Shown: positions 1-15,352, counted from the stretch's first letter. The stretch: DNA of 64,000 bases from Daphnia carinata (GCF_022539665.2 NC_081334.1:7038424-7102423); one strand, 5' to 3'. Numbers and translations: made by a program. Notes: generated from the letters alone by a model not told the origin.

Positions 1-3000
1 GGATGAGTTCAAACAGTTCACGGACAACAAGGAGTTTTCTCGCAATCAATTGGACCTTTAAAAAAAAAAAAATAATAAATATCCTGCGAACGTACCAAAA
101 GACTTTGTTTCTTCCTCGTCGTCCGTTAACGTTACAAAAAAAAATACAGCCCCTAATGGATATTCCGCTATTTGTTTTTCGAAAAGACATATCCACAGTT
201 TAGAAAAGAAAAGGAATTTGACAAGAAGGGTTAGACATGTTCGTTTTTTTTTTAAATCCTATTTGTCTTGCGTGCGTTATCTAGTTAAGCTAATCATTCC
301 CGTTTTTTTCCCGTTCTTACAATTTTTGTGTGTTGAAAATAAGACTTGACACCTTTGCAAAGAAACATTTGAAGCCCCATGTATAGGGCTGTTTTAAAAT
401 ACATTCCGTTGCTGACGTACGAACCTTATACGCACAATAATCTTACGAAATCTTCTTCTTTTTTTTTTAAGTTCTGCGCATTTCAACACGTTTTTTCTAA
501 TCAAATCAAAACCAGGCAGGTGTAAGGAACGCTCACAGACAGCACCGACAACAAGAATAACCTCTCCGCTTTTTATTACATCAAATGTCTTGGCCGCTTA
601 AAGAGAAGATTCACAGGGATGCCGAAAAGGAGCCGAAAAAAAAGGAAACATAAGACGGTGGTAATAAAAAAAAAAAGGAGGATCTGTACGGGATATAAAT
701 ACACCATTAAAAGAAATAATAAAAAAACATTTCGGATTCCGCTACTGCGCTGGAACACCCCAAGAAAATGTTTCCCTTTCACCGCCACGAAGATTCAATT
801 TTAATTGAAGAAATGAATTTTTTTTAAAGTGGGTGGTCGGACAAGAAAAAGATGACGACGTGCTCATTTGATATTACGATATTGCCCTCTCACTCCATAT
901 ACACTTCCTCCATCATAACGCTCCCCCCCCCCACATTATTATTATGGACCGGAACCGACGACCGCATGACTAATTGTCAGTCAGGGTGGAGCGTATGATG
1001 GAACGAAACACAAGAGGCTCGTGTGCAATATGCCTGACGTTAATGAGTTTGTTCGTGAAAGGGAAATGCCATTTTTTTTGTGTTGTTCAACTTACAAAAA
1101 TTTGAATAACATGTTCAGCGGATGCAGAAATGTCGTGGTTCGTGAGGAGAGCTCCTCTTTTTTTTTTTACATTCACGTGCACCAGAGTGAAGCAAGTGAC
1201 GTGTAAAATCAAATTGCAAGGGACTTAGTATTTTTGTTTCATATACACACACACCGAAGGCGGGAAAATGGCGGTCTTCCGAAAACATAAGAACAGACTT
1301 TCGTCTGGCAGTGACTATGCAAGACACACGGGTTTCCCTTTTTTTTTTATCGATTCCACTTGAATGAACATCTTCCATCTTTTCTCTTTTTTTTTTCTCC
1401 CTACTTATATTCCTCCAATCTGTCGCGCATTCGTCCTGTCCTTTTGAATCGACTTCTACTTGGTTAAATATTGTGCCGTGTCCCGAACAGTCCCGTTGGG
1501 AGAAGACCCATAGTAACGGCGTAAGAAAAAAAAGAGAGCCAGCTGCAACAGTGTTCATCTGTCGCTACGTGTACCTGCATGTGCACGGACGTAACCATGC
1601 GCCATCTTTACACTCCCCCCCTTCTCTTTCACAAGAAAAGATTTTTCGTTTGTTTGTTCTTTTATTCAACAAAATGCCTACTTGTTTATTCTTTCGTGAT
1701 ACGGCAAAAACAATAAACGATCTCTTCTCCCTTCTCCTCATGCGTTTACTTAATACAACGGAAGGAAGGAGGGAGGGGGGATAGACTGTTTAAAAAATAA
1801 AAATGAAGAGGTGGTATTAAGAGAAAAGAGCTTTTCTTAGTCTACGAGATCGACGCTGTCATCAGCTAAGAGCTAATAGGAATCTGTTTAGATGGACGCA
1901 TCCGTGGCTGGAAATCGTCCCTCCGCACACGATGATGATGGAATCAACGGATCAAGCTCCGTTTTTTTTTTCTCTCTCTTTCTTTATATTATATCGGTTG
2001 CACACACATTCGACTGACTCTCTCCTCGGGGATGAGAGAATAGGGCCCCCCCCTCCAACCCTCTCTTCCACCCCACAATAAATGTTCCTCTTGCTATGAA
2101 GCCCACGCTGGTAATTAGACATCGATCCAGGAGAGATGAGACTCGAAATCCTATGATGACAACGTCTGACGAGGAAAGATGTCTTTTTTTTCTTCTTCTT
2201 CTTCTTTGCTGCAGTTTCATCGTTCCTGTGTGTGGCAGCCGATGGGAATACAAGAACTGTCTCTCACTGTCTCAATCGATTATTCATCATGAGCGGCAAT
2301 GGGCTTCTTTTTCGAAAGAAGGGAGACGCGCACGATGATCCTCATCATTTTATTCTCAGACACGGCTGAGCAAAACAACAAGGGGGAAAGGGAAAAAAAT
2401 CGGGGTAGTGTGAGTAGGTGTTATAATAGATGCTGAGTATGTTTAATTAAATAGATTCCCTCCTCTCTCCCCTCCGTGACATTTCCGCATTTTCCACATT
2501 GAGTTACCTATACGATTTTCCTCGTGCATTTTTCATGAGCGATGCCAATAAACGATGAGCGAGAATTTGAGCGCGAAAACTTTCAAATACGAAGAATATT
2601 TATGAAACGGGATCATGATCCTATCAATAAAATCTCAACGCATTTACGTGACAATTGGCGTGAAAATTACTTTCATTTAAACTTTTAAACGAATTGGCAT
2701 GATCGTACCGCAGGATCCCGCGGTCGTTTCGGCTTCAATGCTTTTTATTTATTTGTGTTTCTAAATAGATGTAGTGCGTTGTATATAGGAGCGACGCGGC
2801 TCGTTTTCCAACCCAGCTGGAACACACGCATTCCTTTCTGGCTCTTCTTTTTTGTTGCTTCCGTTGCAGCTGCGGCCGACCATCGTTCCCGCTATTTTTT
2901 TTTTCCGGGACATACGGAATCCCGCAAACGCCCACCACCCACAATACTATCACTACTCACTGACCTGACGTCATAACTTTAAAGGAGGAGGTTTTTTTTT

Positions 3001-6000
3001 TTTTTGGTGTCACTAAAGGAACCGAGCCAAACGAAGCCCCGTGAAAACAGAAGGGGAGAGAACAACATTCCCCCCTCTCCCATCATGTCGTGCAACACGA
3101 TAAGAAATTTTTAAAAATTTAATGTGAAAAACAAGAATTCCAACGTTGGATTAATTGGAGAATCACGTGCCAAGCAATTCCTGAAATAATGGGATCGAAC
3201 TGGCAATTAAAATGCTCCGTTTTCAAACAATTTGCAGTTGGCTGTTCCAGCAGTTTTAAAAAAAGAACAGTGTCCGTTTAGTCATCGCCAAGGAGAATGG
3301 CGGAAAAGAAAAGAAAACGGGCCGATATCCGACGAGACTAGATAATAAGAATCAATGGAATCTAGCACAGCCATTATATAAGCATACCGTCCCGCACGTA
3401 CTCTCGTACAAACAAACGTTAACAGATTGGGATGGCAAAGGAAGTGAGCCCCGTTCAAGAGGTCAATAGTCCGGTCAGACGAATGACACGAACGCACCAA
3501 AAGCAAAGGGCCAATGAAATCAAAAGGAGCAGCTGCCATCAGCGATAAACTCGGTCGGTCATCATACAACGTCCTTCCTTACACGCCTCAAGTGTTCCAT
3601 TTAGTGTATTCCCACCAACCCCACGAAGAAAAAAAAAAAAATAGGAAAAAGATAGACCCATGTTTTGACATTTCATCCATACAGCCGAATCGAGTAAATC
3701 ATTTAAAATTTAACGATGCATCTCGTCTTTTCTCACGCCTGATCTAAACTATTTTTTTTTTTTTTAAACAAGAAATTCCGAGATAAAAAGATGTCGAGTT
3801 TTAAACTGGTAAAGGGAAACTTACCAGGACATCATCGTGCCATTTAAACTGTCACACTTGCTCTTATTATTGTTACGTCCTTTTTTTTTTTCTTCAACAA
3901 TCGAATCACTCAAACTGCGAGGATGACACGTCCCGCTGACGATACAATAAGTCGGCAAACAACTCACGTTGGCGCGATAGTTCCGAAATTAAATGACAGC
4001 TCTCTGCTCGATGGAAAACGTCTTTAACACGAACTTCACACACGTACGAAAACACAACTCGTTCGACGCACAAGAGCGAAGGAAAATAAAGATTTTTTTT
4101 TGTGTGTGTGTGACGGCTTCTTGACTTTTATGTCTCTTTTTTTAAAAAACAAAACACACCTGATGACAGTTTTTAAATGACAAGCGCAACAGAAATAGAT
4201 GGGGGGAAAAAATAGCCTTCAAAGTGCGAACGCGGGAGCGCGCTGGTGTCGACGCTGACAGAGGCTAAAGCCGACTGAACCCTCCTCCCGGCCCTTGGGC
4301 TGATTTTCAACAACGAAAGAAGCTTCTCTCCTTGTGTGTGTGTAAAGCGCCGAAGAAGCTCAGAGACTCCCTTGGTACTAGCCCCCCCCCCTTTCCACGC
4401 AATAAACGACCTGGCCTGTTCTTCGCCTTCTTTTTGCATCGTTTAAAAAAGGAGAAAATCGAAACCTTTTTGCCATTAGAAAACAAAGTCGATTGCCATT
4501 CAAAGAAACCCAAAAAGAAGATGGGGTTTAAAAATTAAGGGATGACTGTATGAACTCGTGCTTGATCGCATTTGCAATTTCCCCCCTTTTTTTTTCAAGG
4601 CCCGCCAAATTGTTCGTCTTTCAAAAACAAAATGTCTGTGTACGGGCATCGAATTTCAAAAGCAGTTGGCAAACAAGTTGGGCCTCGCTATTTCCTTGGC
4701 CGTGTAGAAATCAATTCGATACACATGATCGATATCATCGACTTGTTGACATGACAAGTTTCTAGCACTAAGACTGGCTCCGTTCAAGTAAAAATGGAAA
4801 ATAATTTTAGAATGCCTGCGGGCGTGTAATTTCAAAGGGGCGAGAGAGAAAGACGGAAATTGCGAATTAGAGAAAATTTGCAGCAAAAAAAAAAAAAGAA
4901 GGTGGGACGATAGCGCCTGTCTTCGACGCTTATATCCTGTTGAAAACACGCGTCTTCTTCCTTTCCCCCGTGTCGCCCATCTTTGTTATTGTTTCCTTTT
5001 CGCTAACATATACAAAGACGCAAGACGCCAGTGCCCCGGATTTATATACATATAATAGACCCCCAAAAGCTACTTTTGGCTCACTTGTATACGACTGCAG
5101 ACGAAATTTAGTTTTCACGATACAATTCACGCTCACGAGAAAAAAAAAGGGAATTTTTCGCATGAAAATTTTTATCAATTTACATTCGAAAAAAAAATGC
5201 GATCGATAATCGATTACATTTTTTGTTTTGTTTTACTTATTCAATGAGGCAAAAAGAAAAAGACTATCAAAAAATAAAAGTGTTTCTGTGGTGGAGACGT
5301 AAAAGACAAAAGAGAATCTCTTTTAGGACGCTCCATCTCCTTTCAATCAGAAAGGCTATATCGAAAGAGGTTGGGTCGCGGTCCTCAATCTCTTTTTTTT
5401 TGGGGGGGGGGAGAAGAAATGAATCGATTTCCCACCCCTTTTCTTTTCCTTCTCATATTAAAGATAGGCCATGCTGATGATTCGTTAGCGGAAATTGGTC
5501 TTGTTTTTTTGTTTAGCTCCCAGGCCTAGATCATCTAACGCCTATTTAAGTAAACGATGCCGCATCCAACACGCAACAGTCGACTCAAACATATCCGACC
5601 GAAGACAATATCACGGACATAAAAAAAAATTATCCACAAAAACATGGCCGGAAAACAAAAAAGATTCCAAAAGGGAATTGCAACAATGCCAAATAAAGTC
5701 CGCAGTTGACTCGGCATTTCAACTAGACGAAGAGGGATAAAAAAAAAATTTTTTTTTTGTTTATATATATATATCCCAAAAAGATTATAGTTCTGGCTCA
5801 TGAAAAAATAACAAAAAGAACGTGATTTATATACACAGAAATTCCATACAAGTTTTGTATGTAGAGTATTGTGTTCGCCTTTTTTTCCCCCCGTGTGCTG
5901 CTGTGCTTTGTCATCTGTTTTCTGTCTCTTTCTTTCCCTCGGTCGGCAAGTCGGCGATTCTTTTGCCCCTCCTTTTCATCTTACAGATCCATCCGATCTG

Positions 6001-8826
6001 GATTGGATACGTCCAATGGCAGAAGGGAGGAACGCGGGGGTGAGCATAAGAAACCAAGGTTAGCGGCGGTATTAAGAAAAAAGGGATATCGATCGGCGGG
6101 CTAAATTTCTGTACCTTGATTCTTCTACTCTCGTCATCACGAATGCAATCTCAATTCATTTAGTGGCCTATACGTGTGTCTTCGTCAATATGAAGCATTC
6201 TTCGTTTATCAACAAATAAAAAAGACAAAAGATTTCTCGTTCTGTATTGTTGAAATGGCAGCGTCGTCTGTTTTCATTTTTTTTTCTTCCTCATCATCAA
6301 TGAACAAGTCATGTAAGAATCCCACCATTATTAAGAATGGAGTTGTCAGACAAAAAAAATCTAATCAACTGTTCATTTATTTTATTTTAAAAATATACAT
6401 ATGCATATATCCTCCAAGACTCACGAACCGTCTTTGATTGCCTCCCACCCAATGTCTTTATAGCAAACAGCTGTTGTTGCATAGCGTAGCCATTTAAACA
6501 AATCGTGCGGCCGATCAGCCTACGACCGCTTGCGGTACGACCCCCCCCCCCCTCAAAAAATGGTTTCTATTTCCAAGTCGCGTTCTTGATCCCCTCCACT
6601 ACGGCCAGGATCAATGCGCAATCAATATCAAACAGGCCGGAATAAATCACGGCAACCCGCTTATTGTCGTCCATCACACACAGGCGGATGTGTGATACAA
6701 AAGGAGGGTGCAGGTACATAGAAAGATATTGCGTGCAGTTACATAAGGACAAATCTTTTCTAGGTGGTTGGAGACATACACACATCAACGAGGATAGGTA
6801 GAAAGGACATAAGGGGGGAAACTGCCATTATTCCTAAATGTGTAGTTACTCGATAGGAATATACATTAAAAAAAAAAAAAGGATAGACCGAACATAATGC
6901 CATCTATTGCATTACGTCGTACGAGGGGAGAAATGGGAGGTAAACAAGTTGCTAACAAGAGCAGATGGTCAAGTCGTAGAGACACGAGCTAGTCGGCAAC
7001 ATGACAAATAAAAGTAGATATACCTAATTTTCTTTTAAATGCTGCTTGATGACGGCCAGATTGTAAGTCAATGATTGTTGGAGCGCAAAAACTTTTACCG
7101 ACAGAGACTCTGAAACAACGCGCTTGTTTCACCACCAAACTAAAGCGCCCCCAAAGAAAAATCTAATTACAAAGTTAGAGACCAGAGACATCCCAAGTCT
7201 CCCAATTTGCATGGATCCTACATCTGATATACGGTTTCTCTGTCAACTGTCCTCCCTTGTTTCCGTCTGCAAACAACTCGACCGTCTGCCTAGTCAAGAG
7301 GATGAAAAAAAAAAAGGGTGTAGCCTACTGCATCTCAGGAATTGTATAGTTTCACTTGTACAAGCCGCCCCACAGTTTCTAAATAAGATCGGCCATCGCA
7401 AGAATACGAAACGACCCCCGGCCCAAGTTTTCGGACTTGGCTATGATGTCTCTCGTATAAAGTCGTACATATTTGCATAAATCATTTGATGAACTCCCCT
7501 CTCCTTTCTAGGTCTCAAACAAACATGGACGCGTCCACTATTGAACAATCGAAAACAAGATAAAAAAAAATGAAGGGGAAACCGAAAAAAAGATTCGAAA
7601 CAACTCCATCTGTGTGTTGATTCAGCCGTGATAGGGCGTCGAGTCAACCTGATCCTTTTTTTTCCTGTTTCCCTGGTGTGTAACACGATTTGGATCAATC
7701 GCATTAGTTTCGTCGGCAGTAAAAATAAAAAGAAAAAAAAATAGGGTGACACACCCCTATTTTTTTTTCCTTCTCCAGTATATCCGTAATTTATAATTTT
7801 ACATTGACAATTGAAGAAGAAAAGGGATCCAATGATTCAGTAGAGTTTTCATCATTGGACGGTCTCGACCGTTTGTAATCAAACCGATAAATAACGATGA
7901 CCATTCGTCGTGTGTATGTGAGCAAGAGGGGGGATATAAAATCCGGTTGGACAGTATTCCAAATGATAACGTATGACAGAGAGATGAAGGGGAGGGAGGA
8001 AAATGGGACTCTGTCCCTTTTTAAGCTCCTGGTCAGTGATGAATCCAATCACGGTCAACTTCAAATCTCTTTAGCTATATAAATGTTAAAGTATTATAAG
8101 AGTTTACAGCATTGCCCTCCCAAACATCATGCAATGATATTATTGATCGCATCTGTTGACTTTTTCTTTTTTTTTTTTGGCCAAATAAAAACAATATCCC
8201 GAGGGCTTCAACGTGTCACGTTGCGTTGGCGGCCATGCCTTGTTTTCCTTTTTTTCGCTACCAGTAGATATACTCCGATAGGTATGACAAACAAAGTACT
8301 ACCTACACATAGTGGCACACTTTTAAAGCTGTTAAATATATACACGTCAAAAGAAGAAATGGAAGGAAGGGAGAAAAGAGAGCGAAAAAAAAAAGAGGAT
8401 TCCAAACAATTTGAAAGTGCTTTCCGACGTTGAAGAATGGCTCTAGTCCATCGAGCAATGAAAGGCAAACGCAATACTACTCTCCCGTACGACCATACCT
8501 CATTGTGATTTTAGTCTGTTGCGGGTATTACCTATTGGTTTGTTATAGGAAACAGGGGAAAAAAAAAAGAAACCTCATTCTTTTATAACAGACTTTGCTT
8601 TAAAAATAAAAAGAAGAATCAAAGATTTATATTTTTTTTTTTTTTTGAAGAGTCCTTGGCAATCGATTGCCGACTCTCATTTTGATGAAAGTCAATGTCT
8701 TTTGTGTGTAATGGAGTGGCAAGACCTTTTTTCACTATCCTCCTTTCCAATTTTCTTTGAGAAAAAAAAATTTATACAATAAGAAGGAAAGAAAAAAAAA
8801 AAGGAAAAGTCAATAGGTTCAAATAG
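1..8826. other. Gene-poor AT-rich region, no supported gene
   Basis: No reading frame here resembles a protein family on either strand. The open frames are short, rich in Phe or Lys from T and A runs, and lack splice-site support. A/T homopolymers of 8-12 bases recur every few hundred bases, with a few short CA/TG stretches (for example near 4100 and 4330). The stretch could be intergenic or lie inside a long intron of a gene outside the window. No tRNA or rRNA was recognised. Confidence 0.6.
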
Positions 8827-8907
8827 GCCCATCGAGTTGATGGAAGCTGAGAGCGAGTCCATCAAGGTGGAAGAGCTTCTTCATTTGCCTAGCGCGCTAT
8901 ACAGCAG
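8827..8907 (+). other. Possible orphan coding exon
   Basis: An open stretch lies between an acceptor-like AAATAG and a good donor, CAG|GTAAGAG. It contains an ATG at 8840 and reads as an acidic start, MEAESESIKVEELLHLPS, continuing to the donor. The base composition is more coding-like than the surrounding T-rich DNA. No partner exon was found on either side and the protein is not recognised. It could be the first coding exon of a gene with very long introns, or chance. Confidence 0.22.
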
Positions 8908-11900
8908 GTAAGAGGATAGGCGTATTGGTGGATGGTTCTCACGCAAAGGAAAATCCAGCAAAACAGGCAATATAGATGCAAATGACAACCCAAAGTTCAG
9001 GAGCTCTCTATCCTCCACTCTCCTATGCGATGGGCTTTCCAGTTGCCATCGATAAACACACTAGCGTGTATATGCCTTTCTCAATTGACGCTCGTGACAC
9101 GCTTCCTTTCGCCTACGGGCGTCTTCTCCTATTCAGTGGGTATAGATTTCTCGACTCATTCCGATTCGGCCCCATCTCAACTCAGCAAAATTCCTTTTAT
9201 TTCATATCGATTCAGCTAAGCCAGCATCCATCATCGTGTGTTACACAGAAAGACTCTTTACGGGGGAAAAAAAAGTGTTAGACCCATAAGTACCCGCCCT
9301 TTCATCTCTCTTCCCAAATTATTTTCCAATGTGTGTGCGCTAGCTGTTTTCGCCTTAATTCAAAAGATCCCTTTTTTTCAATGCTTTTTCTCAAGTTGTT
9401 TGAGGTGATGGAAAAAAACAAAAAAGTATTGACAACTGCATCACCATCTTTCGTGTAGACCAAGGTCAGTGCCCCCCCCCCCAAAAAAACCGCGTTTGAT
9501 CCTCATCGAACGCTTAGCGTGCGAAGAAATGAAGGGCCAGCTGATATTAATCGCATTTTTTCAGTAGTAAGCAACGACGCTTGACTTTCCCGTTGAAAAA
9601 CCTCTTTTGATATTTTTTCTTTCCCCTTTCACGGAAAACGAACGCAAAGCTTTCAACTTCGAACCGGCACTCCGCCGTGTCAGATAATTCACGACCGGAA
9701 AACCACGTCATCACTCTCATCGTCTGTGCGTGGGGGGCATCCGCACAGACAAGTAAAAAGAAAAGAGGTACACAAATCAAACAAGATTTTATGTTTTCCT
9801 CTAAGAACAATACGATTATATCAGCACAAATGTAATACCAAACAAATCGTCCGTCCTCGACCAAAAACAACAACAGAGGAAGGACACAAGAAAAGACAGC
9901 GACATCGCAACAGCAGTTTGACATTTCCGGATCAGATGCCGTTTCTTTTCGGCCAACAGAGCAACAACTCGTCTTTGAGTATACCCCCTCCCCTCCCAGC
10001 GCCATTCTATTCTTTCACATAACCGTTGATCACTGCGTGTGTTTACACGCAACCATTACCATAAACATAGAAACGTTTGCGTCTGTTGTGTTTGCTTGGT
10101 ACGTCTCCCTACCGACACAATGCATGCAGAGCGTAATCGAATTAAGAGGGAAAGAGAAACAGACGCCCCAAAACAGCAACGGAAGCGAACCGTTTGCTGC
10201 TTGCTACTGGATGCAACTCCGATCATCCGGAGTCGTATAGTGATGAAATACCGTCGGCTCTGCCATCGTAAAAATAATAAAAAAAAGGGGAAGCTCTTGA
10301 GAGAGATTGAAAGAGAGAAGGAAAAAAAAGCCTAAAAAAAAAGTCCGGGGTTCCAATCGAAAAGAGTCTGTAGGCCATAGAAAAATCAAATGAATATAAA
10401 CGAAAGATAATAAAGAGATGACTAAGAGAAGAAGCCATAACCGGAATCGAATCCAATGGGGCGCATCTCTACTTTTGTCGTTTCCCTTCATTCCTCTTCC
10501 CCCACAGTCTTCCGGGATTTTCGCTTTTCTTCCGGCTTTTGTCTGTTCTCTTTTTTTTTCCTACTACAGTCTCTCTCCTATTGTCTGCGCCTTTATTCGA
10601 GCCACCTATCGGCCACCAGTTCAATTTCTGGCCATTCACTTTTCAATAGCAAAAAAAAAAAAAAAAAAGAAATAATACGATGACGGAATGCGCTCATGGA
10701 CTACCACCACTCTTTTGAATCTATTTTTTTTATTCCATCCGAAAATGAAATGATCGATAAGTGATGACGATAACCTGAAAACTGTCGAGAGAGAGGGGGG
10801 AGTCGGTTGGGCGGATTCAATGGGGTTTGACATCTTGCTGCTGTTTTTCCCCACCATCCGGATGGACGTGTGATGGATCCGTCTGGTATAAGTTAGTAAT
10901 AACGCAATGTGACTCAGCCATCGGGGACCGATCAGGGACAAAACCTTTTGCAAGCCTCAAAACAACCCTCTAGCCCCGCGCCACCCTTAGTTACTGGCAC
11001 TATATCTACTAGCCATTATTGCAACTGCGATCATTCAAAATGATCGAAAGCTTCAATACAGCAGGCAGCAAATTGCATCCCCGGTTCGCCCCTATCAATC
11101 CGCACAACACAAAAATGAATACGCTTTCAATAAAGCTTTGTCGTTGGATGCACCGCAATTGGAAATCGGTTATTGTTGATGCGTAAAAAGAGAGAAAGAC
11201 CAGTGGTGACAACAATAAAGAGCGGAATCAAAAAGGTATACAAGGGGAACATATATCGAACCAAACAGATTTAAAGAGTATCCATTTCGTTTGATGGCGT
11301 AAAACTATTGCGAATATTTTCTAGGGGGAGCCAAGAAAATTGGATTGCTAAAATAGGCCCCAACAAACAGAAACGTCTGTCAAAAAAAAAAAAATAAATG
11401 GGAAAAAGATATCTCTAATTCATTCCCCAGTTTTCGCTAGCAAAGATAAGAAACCATAGGGTTCAAAAAGGAAAAGGCATTCCCTTTGCAACTCACGTTC
11501 TCCTTCGTCATGACTCTTGAAAAATCTCGGCTGTCGAATCCATCATCGCCACGCTAACCTATTGCTCTTGACGGATCACCGGTGAATACAGAGCGAAAAA
11601 AAAGGAACCAAGAAAGAAAAACTACGGTCTTAAAAAGGAAGAAATGTTGCCCCACTCCTCGAATGATGGATGATCCAATCAATGCGCCTAGTGCTGCTGT
11701 TACAGGAAGTCTTTTACTCAGTCCTCCCCATTTCCCGACGAGTTGTTCCATACACGAAAGAAAAAAAAAAGACTATATTCCCTTCGCTTTTTTATACGCA
11801 TTTCACGCCTAAAGAAAACGGCAACGAGAAGGAACCAAGAGGGAGAGGACCCATATTAGATCACCTTCTTTTTACATCTGGCGTACGGGCAATCGTTGGC

Positions 11901-14900
11901 GTACAAGACTGTCTATCGCCCTTCCATTAACAGCTGGATCCATCTCGCAAACACTCTCTTCCCTACACTGACCTCTCAGTGCTTTAGACATTGTCGAAGT
12001 TCAAACATTCTGCCAGAGAAAGTATCGGGAAGATCAACAACGTTTAGTCCGTGGGGCATTTTAGACCGATACGCAATGTTTAAGATTCTAAATCTGGAAC
12101 GCGCAATGTAAAAACTCCCGTTTTAAAGGTGATGGATAAACATAAACGATGGTTCGACGGAAACCCGGGAACTATCCCGCGTGTAAACGAAACGCTGAAG
12201 TTAAAGCAAACTGATGGATGATGCGGGCAAAAGAGTAACAAAAATGAGTTGTGATTTTTCAACCGTTGCGATAAAATTCGAGGAATCAGTCCTAAATTAA
12301 CGAAAGAACTTGGATCACTAAATAGATCAAGTTTCAGATTGGAAGTTTAAAAAAAAGACAAATTCAATTTTGAGTAAGAAAATTTCAATCAAAAAGAGAA
12401 AGTGGCAGTGCGAGATTTCAATGTTTTCTTATCAGTAGAATGTCGAAAGGAAAGAAAAGCTCCTTTCGATTTTCTATAGTTTATTTGCTTATCCAAAATT
12501 TTAAGAAAAACCACCAAAGCAGACGCCCAGTTTTCTAGGAATCACTCGCAAAACAAATATTGAGCTTTGCTGCTATAGCAACTCAAAATGAAAAAAAAAA
12601 GAAGAAACAAAAATAACGAGATGAGGAAGAAGATGGAAGAGCTTAAGAAAAAAAATCCTACTGACGAATGAGATTTAACAACTACCGAAAGCCTCCAAAA
12701 AGAACTGCTAGTCCTATACCCAGAAAACAAAAAGAGTTCTCTCAGCACAAGGATCGAAATTCAATTTGTCTAACACGTAATGTAGCAACCAACGCTTGGC
12801 GCCAAAAACCCACATTTTTCCTTTCACAGTAACAGAACGCCACCTAGCGAGCGAATTTTAGCCACTACAGAAAACTTGTGTCGAAAGCATGGCGCCTTTT
12901 CTACCAACACAAATTATTTTTGAAAAAATACGTCGGCTCATAGAGATACGCAATCACGAAAACTATGTAAAATATAAAATGAGTTCACTTACTACTTGGA
13001 CGTTTCTTTCGACTCCTTCCACGCCGAGGGCTACGGCAGTGAACATTCACCAGATCGAAGTGGCTTCTCTCCATGTTGGAAGTCTACAACCAGCATGTCA
13101 CACCGAAACGATATAATTTTCATATCAATTAAAATTTCTCATAACACATTGGATCACAGACAAAGGTGTACGTCTATAAGCTGTTCAAGCTTCAAACATA
13201 ATTTTGACTAGTTGTAAGTTCAACATGAAAATAAAATTCTAAGTTTCAATACATTTAGACAAGAAAATCAAAATTATTTTCTACGCTTTATAACTTTTGC
13301 TTGAAATTGGTAAACGAAAATAAAGATGGATACAGATAAAACTAATAAAACACAATACCTTGAAACACACCACCTTCTAATGCACGTGCATGCAGCTTCG
13401 TTGATCGCGAAGAACTTAATGAGTCACACAATTAACAGATTGCGACCACTTCTACAAAGCGACGTTGCCACGTGCGCGTTGCCCGTTTGCTCTATTTCAC
13501 TCTTCCATTGTTATTTAAGATCTGATTCTGGAAGCTTCCAATGTTTCTACAAAATAAAAGCATAAATTACATGAATAAGCAATATCTGAAAACATACAGC
13601 AGTTAAGACAAATTGTGATAACTATTATATTTACTATAACTATATTATTTTTTATTTACGACTTTAGGTTTTGACGTAAAATGGCCACCGCCACGTCCTC
13701 CAAATAAGTCACCTAACACGTCACAAACGATATCGATAGATTCGACCTTGATTGCCTAGAGGATTCACCTTTCTCAATGCAGCCCAGTTTCGCTCGCTAT
13801 ATGAACGCAAAACAATGTTGAACTAATAATATACTAATGAATAAGATGTTGTGCAGCTGCCGAGTAAAATGGCGTAAGGCAATGGCGGAACACACTCTGT
13901 AACCAAACATCTAAGACTGCTGTTTTGAATGTAATGTTATTCTGAACCAAGTTTGATTCTCATTATTTTTTACTTCAGACACCAAAATTTGATTCACACT
14001 TCAACTTAGTTTTTTTGGATTGATTGCTTTTCCACAAGTAATTCATTGTTTGATTTTTTTATTTCATTCCCAGAATATAATGCTATTTTCAGGAATTCTG
14101 AAAATATAACGTAGAACTTTTTAAACAGTGTCTAATAGAAAATACATTTAACTATCTGCTGAACTAATTCAAGACTATATTCTGCCATTTTACCTCAAGT
14201 ATCCTTTCTTTGCTAAATCATGTTTTCTCAGTCTCAGATATTTGGCCCATTTGGGCTCTGTCAAGTAGATTTTCATCGCAGATAACTGGTAAGCATTCCA
14301 TGGTCTACAACCTAAAAGTAGAAGTAGATTACTTTATGTAGTTCAGTTAATTAAAAATACATTTCAAGCTACTGGTTCCTGTGCAAGAGTTGTTACTACT
14401 GAGTAGCCTACTACAGTAACTTCATTGTTTCTGGTTCACTGTCAATCGACCCATGGCAATCTTTAGTGCCTTTTTTGATAAATTAAAGCCAGGTGGTTAA
14501 ACATATCTAAAGCCAAAAACACCGTTTGCACACAACATGAACAGGAAGGCGGTAGACAAAACAGAAAGACACCACGCACAATTTTTAAAATTTCTAGGCG
14601 CTAACTTGCTGCCATATTTGATTTAGAGTCGCTAGTGCGCCACGATCTGAATTTCACAAGACACGCTGATCTGTGTAGTCTGTTTGTCCCTTGTATAATT
14701 TACAGCTAGATGGCACCACCAGTTGGGCAGATACCGCAAGAAGATGCTTGATAATGATAGAAAATGGCTTGAGAAAATTGTTTTAAGTTTAAGAAATACC
14801 ATAGGAAAATCGAAAGTCAATAGCTGGAGAATTTGCTACATAGCTGGATCACAGTGTTGGGTGATGATAACAGACTTGAATAGCCTGGATGGGAGGATGA

Positions 14901-15352
14901 AAAATGGCACTAAATAGTAAATACTTGCCAAACAAATCCGGGAATTCGAGATTCGGGGCGTTAAATTTACAAGTCTTACCTTATAGCTTTTTCTAACGTA
15001 ACGATAACTTGCAAGGTAACGGAAAGATTCTAGATCGAAATTTTGAATTAGTTTTTCGAATTTTTTTTCCGATTGCTGTTTAAGGAGAACTTTTAAAATT
15101 TCTTTTTATCTCGATTACGTTGTCGGCTATGTTAGCAAACATTTAAAATCTAGATGAAATGAAAATTCCGCCTTCGTCCCAAAGGAGGCAACGTTGTATG
15201 TGATAAAACTTTGTTTTGTTTTGTTTACTATACAGCAGCAGCCTATACTTATTCAAGATTTTGATTTTTTTTTTTTTTTTTTGCAGTCTTTTTTAAGTTT
15301 CTGTGGGTTCGTTGCCGTATTGTTTCTCGTTGTGGTCTTAACTTTCACAAAA
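8908..15352. other. Gene-poor region with the 5' UTR intron of the next gene at its end
   Basis: No gene was recognised. The frames here are short and mutually overlapping. Two GC-richer patches (12.9-13.1 kb and 13.65-13.76 kb) have short open frames but no connected exons. At the right edge an 18-T tract followed by GCAG (15285-15286) is a strong splice acceptor just upstream of the GM2-activator-like gene. That gene therefore probably has a 5' UTR exon somewhere in this stretch. Confidence 0.55.

Noticed and set aside
9547-10005. 152-codon minus-strand frame
   Set aside because: Cys/Leu/Phe-rich chance frame with no signal, repeat or domain that would support a gene.
12889-13116. GC-richer patch open in several frames
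   Set aside because: All competing frames are short and on the same patch; no consistent exon chain could be built on either strand.
13645-13760. Minus-strand frame containing DVLGDLFGGRGGGHF, reminiscent of a Gly-rich DnaJ segment
   Set aside because: Only about 37 codons, with no upstream exon in the right phase; similarity is too short to call.
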